Positions 1-5,782 of a DNA stretch of 7,911 nt are shown piece by piece (position 1 is the first letter of the stretch; every line of letters begins with the position of its first letter). The notes below the pieces were generated by a model. That model searched no databases and had not been told where the DNA came from. It was given only the letters and a program-made list of their open reading frames with translations. A program made the position numbers and the translations under genes. Source of the stretch: Bacteroidales bacterium UBA4230 (GTDB lineage: Bacteria > Bacteroidota > Bacteroidia > Bacteroidales > UBA932); contig DGXO01000068.1 in the NCBI GenBank assembly GCA_002395605.1, forward strand, positions 1-7,911, read 5' to 3'.

Positions 1-15
1 ATAGAGATCAAGTAA
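1..15 (+). CDS. Possible 3' end of an upstream plus-strand gene (partial)
   Basis: Read in frame 1, the first bases encode I-E-I-K and then TAA at 13-15. A strong terminator starts 8 nt later, which is the layout expected at the end of a plus-strand gene lying off the left edge. Five codons cannot establish this, and no product can be inferred. The support is only the stop-to-terminator spacing. Confidence 0.25.
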   Translation: MEIK

Positions 16-22
16 GATACTG

Positions 23-61
23 AAAAACCGGGAGCGCTGTTACTGCGCTCCCGGTTTTTTT
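23..61. terminator. Strong bidirectional intrinsic terminator
   Basis: A perfect 15-bp inverted repeat (23-37 with 45-59) has a GC-rich core, CCGGGAGCGC with GCGCTCCCGG, and a 7-nt loop. It is flanked by an A-tract on the left and a T-tract reaching 61 on the right. Read in either direction it gives a GC stem followed by a U-tract. It lies 17 nt beyond the stop codon of the minus-strand serine hydrolase, so it can end that transcript. It can also end any plus-strand transcript entering from the left. Confidence 0.9.
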
Positions 62-77
62 CTACCAATTGGCCAGC

Positions 78-1394
78 TTACAATTCAGCAATTATGTCGC
101 GGAGGAGCCCGTTGAAATCTATCACCCTGTCCGGTTTAGGGGAGTAACCCAGCACCACAACCACAAGTTCCTTGGAGGGGACTATGTAAATCTCCTGGCC
201 GTCGTGTCCCTGGCAGGAGAACATGTCCTCTGGGGCGTCCGGGCACGTTAGGCTGCGGTTGAGCCAGAAATATGCGCCGTACTTGCCCTCACTGGCCGAA
301 GCCGGAGTAACCGTGAAATCCACCCAGCCTTCCGGGAGGATGCGCCTTTCTCCAATGCAGCCGTCGTCCAGGAACATCTGGCCGAAACGGGCGTAGTCCC
401 GGGCGGTGACATAGAGGTAGGAGGAGCCCACAGGCGTTCCGTTCATGTCCGGTTCAAAATGCGGGTTTGAAATGGCCAGGGGGCCGAAAAGCCGCTCCCG
501 CATATAGGCGATGAAGGCTTGGTCTGACGGGAACTTCCCGCGAAGGTATCTCATCACAAGGTTGGTGCTGCCGCTGGAGTAGTACCAGTGCGTTCCTGGT
601 TCATAATCCAGGGGCATGGACTGGGCGTAAAGACCCATGTCGGTTTCACGGTGGAGCATGAGGTTGACATCGGAGCGGTTGCCGTAGTTCTCGTTCCACC
701 GGAGGCCGCTCTGCATCTGCATGAGGTCCTTGAGCGTAATGTCCTTTCGGCCGTCCGCCTGCCACTCCGGGATATCCATCGGGGCGTTTATGTCCAGAAG
801 TCCGTCACCGGCCATTATGCCTACAAGGGCGTTGGTGAAGCTCTTTGCCATGCTCCAGCTGAGGAGCTGTGTTTCGGCCGAAATCCCGGCGTCGTAGCGT
901 TCGGCCACAATCTTTCCATCATGGAGAACCACAAAGGCGAAGGGGTGGCCGTTGTAACTGCGATTGTCCACAAGGGCCTTGGCAATGGGCTCAAGGGAGG
1001 CCCTGAGGTCATTGTCGCCTGCCTCCAGATACTCCGGGTAGTTGTCCTTGGGAAGGGGATACTCGGCTTCAAGGAAAGCCTTCCTGTCTTTTCCCCGGAG
1101 GAGAGTGACTCCGTATCCTTCGCGGTATGCGGCCGTAGACTTGGCCCAAAGGAAGCGGCTGGTCACAGTCTTGTTCTCATAGTCCACCTTGTTCCTGTTG
1201 AACTTTATGAAGGAGAAGTTAAGGTCCAGGGGCTCAACGTCGGCGGGGTTCCGGCCCGACACAAACACTGCCGAAGCAAGATTCTTTGCAGCATAACCGG
1301 TGATGATGGGCATAAGGGTGTTGAGATACAGGCACCCTCCCAGAATGGCGGCCGCAAAGACCGCACAAACAATACATAGGATTCTTTTTTTCAT
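78..1394 (-). CDS. Beta-lactamase-fold serine hydrolase (class C / PF00144 family), exported
   Basis: This 438-residue protein belongs to the class C beta-lactamase / 6-aminohexanoate-dimer hydrolase-like superfamily. The visible active-site motifs are S181-M-A-K184 (nucleophile and general base, in a SWSMAKSF context), Y272-S-S274 at the usual YxN site, and G396-H-D-G-Q400 in place of the KTG triad. The N-terminus is KKR, then a hydrophobic stretch (about residues 5-24) ending ILGGC at Cys21, so it is either a lipoprotein or a single-pass anchored protein. The following segment, ITGYAAKN...SAVFVSGR, is a conserved N-terminal block as I recall it from this subfamily. The domain should therefore act in the periplasm or at the cell surface on an ester, amide or D-amino-acid peptide. 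Substrate cannot be assigned, and calling it an antibiotic resistance beta-lactamase would be unjustified. The ATG at 1394 is the only start that keeps the signal. A terminator follows at 23-61. It is divergent from the gene at 1486, with 91 bp between them. Confidence 0.9.
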   Translation of the reverse strand: MKKRILCIVCAVFAAAILGGCLYLNTLMPIITGYAAKNLASAVFVSGRNPADVEPLDLNFSFIKFNRNKVDYENKTVTSRFLWAKSTAAYREGYGVTLLRGKDRKAFLEAEYPLPKDNYPEYLEAGDNDLRASLEPIAKALVDNRSYNGHPFAFVVLHDGKIVAERYDAGISAETQLLSWSMAKSFTNALVGIMAGDGLLDINAPMDIPEWQADGRKDITLKDLMQMQSGLRWNENYGNRSDVNLMLHRETDMGLYAQSMPLDYEPGTHWYYSSGSTNLVMRYLRGKFPSDQAFIAYMRERLFGPLAISNPHFEPDMNGTPVGSSYLYVTARDYARFGQMFLDDGCIGERRILPEGWVDFTVTPASASEGKYGAYFWLNRSLTCPDAPEDMFSCQGHDGQEIYIVPSKELVVVVLGYSPKPDRVIDFNGLLRDIIAEL

Positions 1395-1398
1395 ATTA

Positions 1399-1430
1399 CA
1401 AAATTATGTATTTTGCTCCCTTTTCCCAAA
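1399..1430 (-). promoter_or_regulatory. Bacteroidota-type promoter of the serine hydrolase
   Basis: On the minus strand, TTTG (1430-1427) is followed after 20 bp by TAATTTTG (1406-1399). These match the Bacteroidota -33 TTTG and -7 TAnnTTTG consensus at normal spacing. Only 4 bases separate the final G of the -7 element from the ATG at 1394. Initiation would therefore fall on or within 1-3 nt of the start codon, giving a leaderless or almost leaderless mRNA. Confidence 0.65.
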
Positions 1431-1470
1431 TTTTTCCGTCTTGGCCGCACGCAGTTCCCTTTCTTTATAT

Positions 1471-1478
1471 TAATTTTG
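1471..1478 (+). promoter_or_regulatory. Promoter -7 element of the alpha/beta-hydrolase lipoprotein gene
   Basis: TAATTTTG matches the TAnnTTTG consensus exactly and ends 7 nt before the ATG at 1486. No convincing TTTG -33 box lies at the expected distance, because the bases around 1448-1452 are GC-rich. The predicted 5' leader is only about 2-5 nt. Confidence 0.5.
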
Positions 1479-1485
1479 TACTGTT

Positions 1486-2388
1486 ATGGTGTTTCGTACT
1501 GCTCCCAGATTGATTGTTGCCGTATCCTTGGCGTGCGGTCTTTTATTCTCTTGCTCCAAAGAGGTTCAGCCAGAGCAGGTTCCGGAAGAGAAGTCTTCAG
1601 AGCCGGTTATATATGCTGTGTCTGTATCGGATTTTTCCACAACACGCGGGGATCTTAAAATAGGCGGTAAGCTTTATATGCCGAAGGGCCTGGAGGGGAA
1701 AAAGCCCGCCGTGATATGTTGTCACGGTTTGACGGGGTCGTACCGTGACACGGAGATTTACGCACAAGCTGCAGCTACAAAAGGAGTTGTGGCATGCAGT
1801 TTTGACTTTTGCGGCGGCCACGAAGGCCCAAGCCTCAGTGACGGAGACAGGGCTCATGACTCGATTCTCACGGAAGTTGAGGACCTTGCTGCCGTTTATG
1901 CCGAAATAGCGGCGCGCCCGGACATAGATCCATCCAAGATTATGGTGATGGGCGGCAGTCAGGGCGGCTTGGTTGCTGCATTGTACGCAGCCAGGAATCC
2001 AAGCGGAGTAAAGGCGCTAGGGCTTCTTTTTCCCGCCTTCAATATCCCGGATTTGGTTCGTTTCTTTGCCATCTTGGAGTATGGCGGCCTTGACAAGGTT
2101 CCGGAATCCGTAACCGTTTTTGGCTTTACGGTGTGGCAGCAGTATGTTTTTGATGCATACAACCTGTATCCCTACAGCATGATAGGCATTTATAACGGCC
2201 CGGTCCTTATTGTCCAGGGAGATAAAGACGAACTTGTTCCGCTTTCCTATGCCAGAAAGGCCGATGACCTGTACAATGATTCCACCCTGTATGTCCTTGA
2301 GGGACAGGGGCATGGCTTTGATGCCGAAGGAAAGGCCGAAGCCATTGAGTACCTTGGCAGTTTTATAGATGAGGCTTTGGGCTCATAA
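1486..2388 (+). CDS. Alpha/beta-hydrolase (dienelactone hydrolase/esterase-like) lipoprotein
   Basis: This is a 300-residue serine hydrolase of the alpha/beta fold. Residues 1-23 form a lipoprotein signal peptide ending L-L-F-S-C23, so the protein should be lipidated and held at the outer or inner membrane. A short Glu/Pro-rich tether follows (about 25-40). The fold elements appear in order: oxyanion-hole H80-G-L-T-G, nucleophile elbow G156-G-S158-Q-G160, Asp248 in GDKDELVP and His276 in GQGHGF, giving a complete Ser-Asp-His triad. The extra segment between the nucleophile and the Asp (about 180-232, rich in Phe, Leu and Tyr) would form the lid over the substrate pocket. Its length and motifs fit esterases and peptidase-like hydrolases acting on small esters, but specificity cannot be deduced. 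The start at 1486 is chosen because it is the only Met that retains the signal peptide. The stop codon runs into a terminator shared with the tRNA gene. Confidence 0.88.
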   Translation: MVFRTAPRLIVAVSLACGLLFSCSKEVQPEQVPEEKSSEPVIYAVSVSDFSTTRGDLKIGGKLYMPKGLEGKKPAVICCHGLTGSYRDTEIYAQAAATKGVVACSFDFCGGHEGPSLSDGDRAHDSILTEVEDLAAVYAEIAARPDIDPSKIMVMGGSQGGLVAALYAARNPSGVKALGLLFPAFNIPDLVRFFAILEYGGLDKVPESVTVFGFTVWQQYVFDAYNLYPYSMIGIYNGPVLIVQGDKDELVPLSYARKADDLYNDSTLYVLEGQGHGFDAEGKAEAIEYLGSFIDEALGS

Positions 2389-2418
2389 AAAAAGCAGACC
2401 GGAAGGCCTGCTTTTTTT
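2387..2418. terminator. Bidirectional terminator between hydrolase gene and tRNA-Val
   Basis: An 11-bp perfect inverted repeat, AAAAAAAGCAG (2387-2397) with CTGCTTTTTTT (2408-2418), encloses an inner CC-GGAA-GG hairpin separated by one A/C mismatch. It has T-tracts in both directions. It overlaps the TAA stop of the plus-strand hydrolase (2386-2388) and begins 3 nt past the 3' end of the minus-strand tRNA, so it can end both convergent transcripts. Confidence 0.85.
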
Positions 2419-2421
2419 GAG

Positions 2422-2496
2422 TAGGGACGATCGGATTCGAACCGATGACCTCTTCAATGTGACTGAAGCGCTCTAAACCAGCTGAGCTACGCCCCT
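2422..2496 (-). tRNA. tRNA-Val, anticodon CAC
   Basis: The 75-nt cloverleaf can be folded by hand on the minus strand. The acceptor is AGGGGCG with CGTCCCT (one G-T wobble). The D stem is GCTC/GAGC with a 10-nt loop containing GG. The anticodon stem is CTTCA/TGAAG with loop GTCACAT, giving U33 and anticodon CAC (codon GUG, valine). The variable loop is AGGTC, and the T arm is ATCGG-TTCGAAT-CCGAT. The discriminator is A73. No CCA is encoded, since CTC follows, so the end must be added by the CCA-adding enzyme as is usual in Bacteroidota. It lies convergent to the upstream hydrolase gene and divergent from the downstream esterase gene. Confidence 0.95.
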
Positions 2497-2508
2497 GAAT
2501 GGGGATTG

Positions 2509-2540
2509 CAAAGGTAGCATCTTTTTCTAAAATAGCAAAA
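2509..2540 (-). promoter_or_regulatory. Promoter of tRNA-Val
   Basis: On the minus strand, TTTTG (2540-2536) is followed after 19 bp by TACCTTTG (2516-2509), an excellent match to the Bacteroidota -33 TTTG / -7 TAnnTTTG promoter. Initiation a few bases downstream would leave a 5' leader of only about 7-9 nt before the mature tRNA end at 2496. Confidence 0.8.
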
Positions 2541-2548
2541 TTTTTTCC

Positions 2549-2556
2549 TATATTTG
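2549..2556 (+). promoter_or_regulatory. Promoter -7 element of the esterase operon
   Basis: TATATTTG is an exact TAnnTTTG match 20 nt before the ATG at 2577, giving a predicted leader of about 15-17 nt. The expected -33 box is weak (T-rich, TTTTTC, near 2522-2526). It shares the 80-bp intergenic region with the divergent tRNA promoter. Confidence 0.55.
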
Positions 2557-2576
2557 TGAATCTGATACATAGTCTT

Positions 2577-3812
2577 ATGAGAAAATGTTTTTATGCCGTT
2601 GTGGCGCTGGTTGCGCTTGCCGCCTGCGGTTCAAATGTCAAACCTGCCACAGGTTATTCAGAGCCGGACCTTGGCTGGCTGTTCCTGGAAAAGGGCCCCT
2701 ATACCCTTAGCACCAAGGTTAAGGCCGCTCCCGGCCCTGCAACCTTCCAGTTGGTTACGGATCTCTCCCTTATGGCCGAAACCCCGGACGTTATTCTTGA
2801 GACTTCCTGCAGCGTTTCCGAAGACAGCACCATAAATGTAAGTCTAGGGAACCTCAATCCAGGCTTCTATGAGGTGAGGCTCCGTGACAGCGTGAGGTTC
2901 AATATCGGCATAAGGCCGGAGGACGTTGTAAGCGCTCCGGATGCCCCCAAGGACTTCGATGCATTCTGGGAGGAGACTCTATCTGAGCTTGACAATATTC
3001 CCCTGGAGCCTGTGTACAAGCAGATTCCGGAGTATTCCAACGACCTTCGGACCTGCTACGAGGTCTCTTTTGCCTCATTTGGCGGCGCCACTGCGGGCGG
3101 GGTCATCTCCATCCCCAACGCTCCCGGCAAGTACCCCGTACTCATACAGTATATGGGGTATGGCGCAGAGCCCTTCTACTATGACCCTTCGGCCAATCCG
3201 GGCCGGATAGACTTCCTTGTGAGCGTGCGTGAGCAGGGTATCTTCAAGGATCCCGCCCAGCGCTGGATAGACAAGGGGCTCTCCTCCAAAGAGGAATTCT
3301 ATTACCGCGGGGCTTTCGCCGACGTCAGGCGCGCCGTGGACTTTGTGGCCACTCTTGACAAGGCCGACGTCTCCCGCATTGCAGCAATGGGAGAAAGCCA
3401 GGGAGGCGCGTTCACCACGGTTGCAGCCGCAATTGACAGCCGAATTAAGGCCATTAGCATTGCCGTTCCGTTCCTTGGCGACTACCGGGATTATTTCCGC
3501 ATTGTGTGGTGGCCGGTCCATGAGGTAATGGAGGCGGCCGATGCCGAAGGCCTTCCCCGTGAAGAGGTGTTTGAGATGCTCCGCTACTTCGACGTCAAGA
3601 ACTTTGCGCCCAAGGTGAAGTGCCCGGTATATATGGCATTCGGCCTGCAGGATCCTACCTGCCCGCCGCATACCAACTTTGCAATTTACAACAACCTTGG
3701 AACCAAGGACAAACATTACTTCTGCGTCCCCACCTGCGGTCACGCCATGTGGCTTGAGGCCGCCTGGCCTCCGGTCAGGGATGCTTTCCTTGGTAGCGTA
3801 ATAGGAGAATAA
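2577..3812 (+). CDS. Acetylxylan esterase (AXE1 / PF05448) family lipoprotein
   Basis: This 411-residue secreted esterase of the AXE1/cephalosporin-C deacetylase family would remove acetyl groups from polysaccharide or oligosaccharide esters. Residues 1-17 are a lipoprotein signal (MRKC..., lipobox L-A-A-C17). Residues about 25-118 form a beta-rich N-terminal domain. The AXE1 catalytic domain then starts with the family landmark DFDAFW (126-131). The nucleophile lies in G-E-S274-Q-G-G, the acid is probably D359 in GLQDPTCPP, and the base is H389 in CGHAMW. YYRGAFADVRRAVDF just ahead of the nucleophile is also typical. The in-frame ATG at 2499 is rejected as the start: it would place the coding start next to the tRNA 5' end, upstream of the promoter, and bury the signal peptide. 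The stop lies 2 bp before the next gene, so the two are co-transcribed. No glycosidase or SusC/D gene is visible, so xylan specificity is only family-level inference. Confidence 0.9.
   Translation: MRKCFYAVVALVALAACGSNVKPATGYSEPDLGWLFLEKGPYTLSTKVKAAPGPATFQLVTDLSLMAETPDVILETSCSVSEDSTINVSLGNLNPGFYEVRLRDSVRFNIGIRPEDVVSAPDAPKDFDAFWEETLSELDNIPLEPVYKQIPEYSNDLRTCYEVSFASFGGATAGGVISIPNAPGKYPVLIQYMGYGAEPFYYDPSANPGRIDFLVSVREQGIFKDPAQRWIDKGLSSKEEFYYRGAFADVRRAVDFVATLDKADVSRIAAMGESQGGAFTTVAAAIDSRIKAISIAVPFLGDYRDYFRIVWWPVHEVMEAADAEGLPREEVFEMLRYFDVKNFAPKVKCPVYMAFGLQDPTCPPHTNFAIYNNLGTKDKHYFCVPTCGHAMWLEAAWPPVRDAFLGSVIGE
3803..3807 (+). promoter_or_regulatory. Shine-Dalgarno-like site inside the end of the esterase gene
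   Basis: AGGAG lies 7 nt before the ATG at 3815, embedded in the last codons of the esterase gene. It is the only convincing Shine-Dalgarno motif I see ahead of any gene in this window. It supports both the chosen start and translational coupling across the 2-bp junction. Confidence 0.55.
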
Positions 3813-3814
3813 GC

Positions 3815-4840
3815 ATGACCTGGAATCCAAAACTCATTGGCAGTTACCTTTTAATGGGAGCCTGCCTCATCCTTATAGCGTGCAACATAGGGGCCTTCCT
3901 CTTCATTCCTAAAGTGGCAACTCCTCTTGCCATCATCCTTTCCAATGCCATTACCGTTGTGCTTATGCTCCTGGCGTACCAGCCTGTCAATCGCCTGATG
4001 CAGAAGAGTTTCCAGGAAAAGGCCAGGGAGTTTGTGGAGAAGGAAAAGGAGCTGGAGGGGCTCAAGGATACCGTTGCAAGCCTTGAAAACCGCAACCGTG
4101 AGCTGGAGAGCCGCCTTGATACCTGGGGGCAGATGGGTAGCGCTCCGTCCAACGTAAACTTTACCTTCAAGGTAGAGACCATGACCTTTGACAAGTCCGG
4201 ATACATTGTGAAGGAAGAGCCCGTGGAGCGTTTCCTGAGTGACCCCGCATACAGGCTGGCGGATAAAAACGGAGTATTTGACAAGGTGGGCCGATGGATG
4301 GATGACGTAATGCACCCCGGACAGAAGAAGGTCCTTTACATAGGGAAGTTCTACGCCAAGGCATCTGTGGGCATAGACTTCACAAAGATAAAATTCGCTG
4401 TGAAGGATGGGGCTGTGTCGCTTTTCGGCGTGCGTTTCACAAAGCTCAACGACCTTGCCGTTACGCCGGACGACGACGACGTCAACCACTGCTGGCTCAT
4501 CAACGAGGACGACTTTGGGGTAAGCATCAATCCTTCCGGACTTTACCAGGATTTCACCCAGGCTTATTCGGATATCCGCGCCAAGGAATCTGCGGAAGCC
4601 CTTGAGGCCGAAGTAGATGCCCTTTGCAACAACTGCACGGCTATTTTCCGCCAGAATCTTTTGGAGCGTTTCCCCGGCACCACTTTCTGCGACAGCATTG
4701 AGGATTCCACGGAAACGTGGTACTCCCTAAAGGAGCATATCGGGGATCCCGGAATCTATCCAATCGCTTCCAACATGTTCCTCATGGCCGACGTCCTAAG
4801 CAGTTCGGCCGGGATTATAAACACCCCTGCCCTCAAGTAG
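3815..4840 (+). CDS. Membrane protein with two TM helices, coiled coil and DUF4230-like domain
   Basis: This 341-residue protein has no certain function. Two hydrophobic segments (about residues 8-30 and 34-54) form an N-terminal membrane hairpin. A charged heptad-rich stretch (about 62-103, with EKEKELEGLKD and NRELESRL) should be a coiled coil. The rest is a soluble alpha/beta domain. Its central part, VLYIGKFYAKASVGIDFTKIKFAVKDG (about 173-199, quoted here as VLYIGKFYAK / ASVGIDFTKI / KFAVKDG), resembles the metal-free, beta-strand-rich core of DUF4230 proteins, which carry a similar GIDL/GIDF block. The later helix (about 254-285, AKESAEALEAEVDAL) resembles their C-terminal helical region. 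That assignment is from memory of the pattern and is moderate at best. The gene starts 2 bp after the esterase stop, so it is the second gene of that operon. Its TAG stop abuts the stop of the opposing CDF gene. Confidence 0.75.
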   Translation: MTWNPKLIGSYLLMGACLILIACNIGAFLFIPKVATPLAIILSNAITVVLMLLAYQPVNRLMQKSFQEKAREFVEKEKELEGLKDTVASLENRNRELESRLDTWGQMGSAPSNVNFTFKVETMTFDKSGYIVKEEPVERFLSDPAYRLADKNGVFDKVGRWMDDVMHPGQKKVLYIGKFYAKASVGIDFTKIKFAVKDGAVSLFGVRFTKLNDLAVTPDDDDVNHCWLINEDDFGVSINPSGLYQDFTQAYSDIRAKESAEALEAEVDALCNNCTAIFRQNLLERFPGTTFCDSIEDSTETWYSLKEHIGDPGIYPIASNMFLMADVLSSSAGIINTPALK

Positions 4841-5776
4841 TTACAGGGATTTCTTTGGGAAGGGCTTTATGGGCTCTACGTGTATCGTGATGTGGGTTTC
4901 GGCCCCAAAGCGGTCACGTAGGGCTTTTTCTATGTAATGGGCGGTGGTGTGGCTGTCCAGAAGGGAAGTGCTTCCGTCCATCCTTATGTGGATTTCAATG
5001 GCGTAATGGCCGCCGATGCGCCTGGTCTTGAGGTTGTGGGGGTCTTTGACTTCCGGGAAGGACTCCACTATGGAGAGGATTTCGGCCTCCGTTTCTTCGG
5101 GGAGGGAGGCTTCCATGAGGTCCCGGAAATTCTGCCTGAGGAGCATCCACGCCACCCTTACGATGAAGCATCCCACCACGATTGATGCAATGGGGTCAAG
5201 GACTGCCCAGCGCTCTCCAAGGAGGACGGCGCCGCCAATTCCTATAAGGGTGGCAACCGACGACAGGGCGTCGGAGCGGTGGTGCCAGGCATTGGCCTCA
5301 AGGGCGGGGGAGTGCAGTTTTTTGCCCTTGGCAAGGGTGTAGCGGTAGATTATTTCCTTGAGGACTACGGAGGCTACGGCACCCCAAAGCGCTATTGTTC
5401 CGGGCTTTGGAAGGGGATTTCCCTTGTACCTGGAAAGTGTCTCCGCCGCGCCGTGGTAAAGGATGCCGCCGGCAACCACAAGGAGAAGCATTCCCACAAG
5501 GGCCGAAGCCAGGGTCTCGAACTTGCCGCGGCCGTAGTGGTAGTCTCTGTCGGCGGGTTTGCTGCCGATGTGGACGAAGATAAGGACCACCACGTCCGTG
5601 AGGAGGTCCGACAGCGAGTGGATGGCGTCGGCCACCATGGCGGAACTTCGGCCCGCTATGCCCACGCCGAATTTGAGGATGGTGAGGAAAATATTGACCA
5701 GGCTGCCCAGAAGGGTAACCCTGTCAATTTCTTTCTCACGCTGGATTGTGGCGGTATTTTCCGCGTTCTCGGCCAT
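4841..5776 (-). CDS. Cation diffusion facilitator (CDF) family divalent metal exporter
   Basis: This 311-residue inner-membrane protein is a CDF/PF01545 transporter that exports a divalent cation, usually in exchange for protons. Six hydrophobic segments lie at about 18-40, 46-68, 90-110, 125-145, 168-187 and 192-212, followed by a cytoplasmic C-terminal domain (about 215-305). Site A residues are visible as H53-S-L-S-D57 in TM2 and H165-H-R-S-D169 in TM5, an HxxxD/HxxxD set associated with zinc-type CDFs. D50 is also present. The DYHYGRGKFE loop (78-87) after TM2 is the family signature and carries the second metal site. C-terminal DSHTTAH and THITIHVEP supply the histidines typical of the dimer-domain sites. 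It is the last gene of a three-gene operon, starting 6 nt after the PCMD gene, with no Shine-Dalgarno sequence. Zinc is inferred from the motif, and Fe, Co, Cd or Mn remain possible. Confidence 0.93.
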   Translation of the reverse strand: MAENAENTATIQREKEIDRVTLLGSLVNIFLTILKFGVGIAGRSSAMVADAIHSLSDLLTDVVVLIFVHIGSKPADRDYHYGRGKFETLASALVGMLLLVVAGGILYHGAAETLSRYKGNPLPKPGTIALWGAVASVVLKEIIYRYTLAKGKKLHSPALEANAWHHRSDALSSVATLIGIGGAVLLGERWAVLDPIASIVVGCFIVRVAWMLLRQNFRDLMEASLPEETEAEILSIVESFPEVKDPHNLKTRRIGGHYAIEIHIRMDGSTSLLDSHTTAHYIEKALRDRFGAETHITIHVEPIKPFPKKSL

Positions 5777-5782
5777 TGGAAA

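Noticed and set aside
588..1379. 263-codon open frame on the plus strand, opposite the serine hydrolase
   Set aside because: It is antisense to a gene with complete catalytic motifs. Its translation has no recognisable domain and no promoter or start signal. Such mirror frames are common in GC-rich coding DNA.
2499..2576. 26-residue N-terminal extension of the esterase from the ATG at 2499
   Set aside because: It would start 3 nt from the tRNA 5' end and upstream of the predicted promoter, and it would bury the lipoprotein signal that begins at 2577.
3075..3830. 251-codon open frame on the minus strand, opposite the esterase gene
   Set aside because: It lies antisense to the AXE1 catalytic domain, and no coherent protein family is seen in its translation.
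4825..4848. Possible terminator hairpin (CCCTG / CAGGG) at the convergent stop codons
   Set aside because: There are only five pairs around a 14-nt loop and no proper T-tract on either strand, so it is too weak to call.
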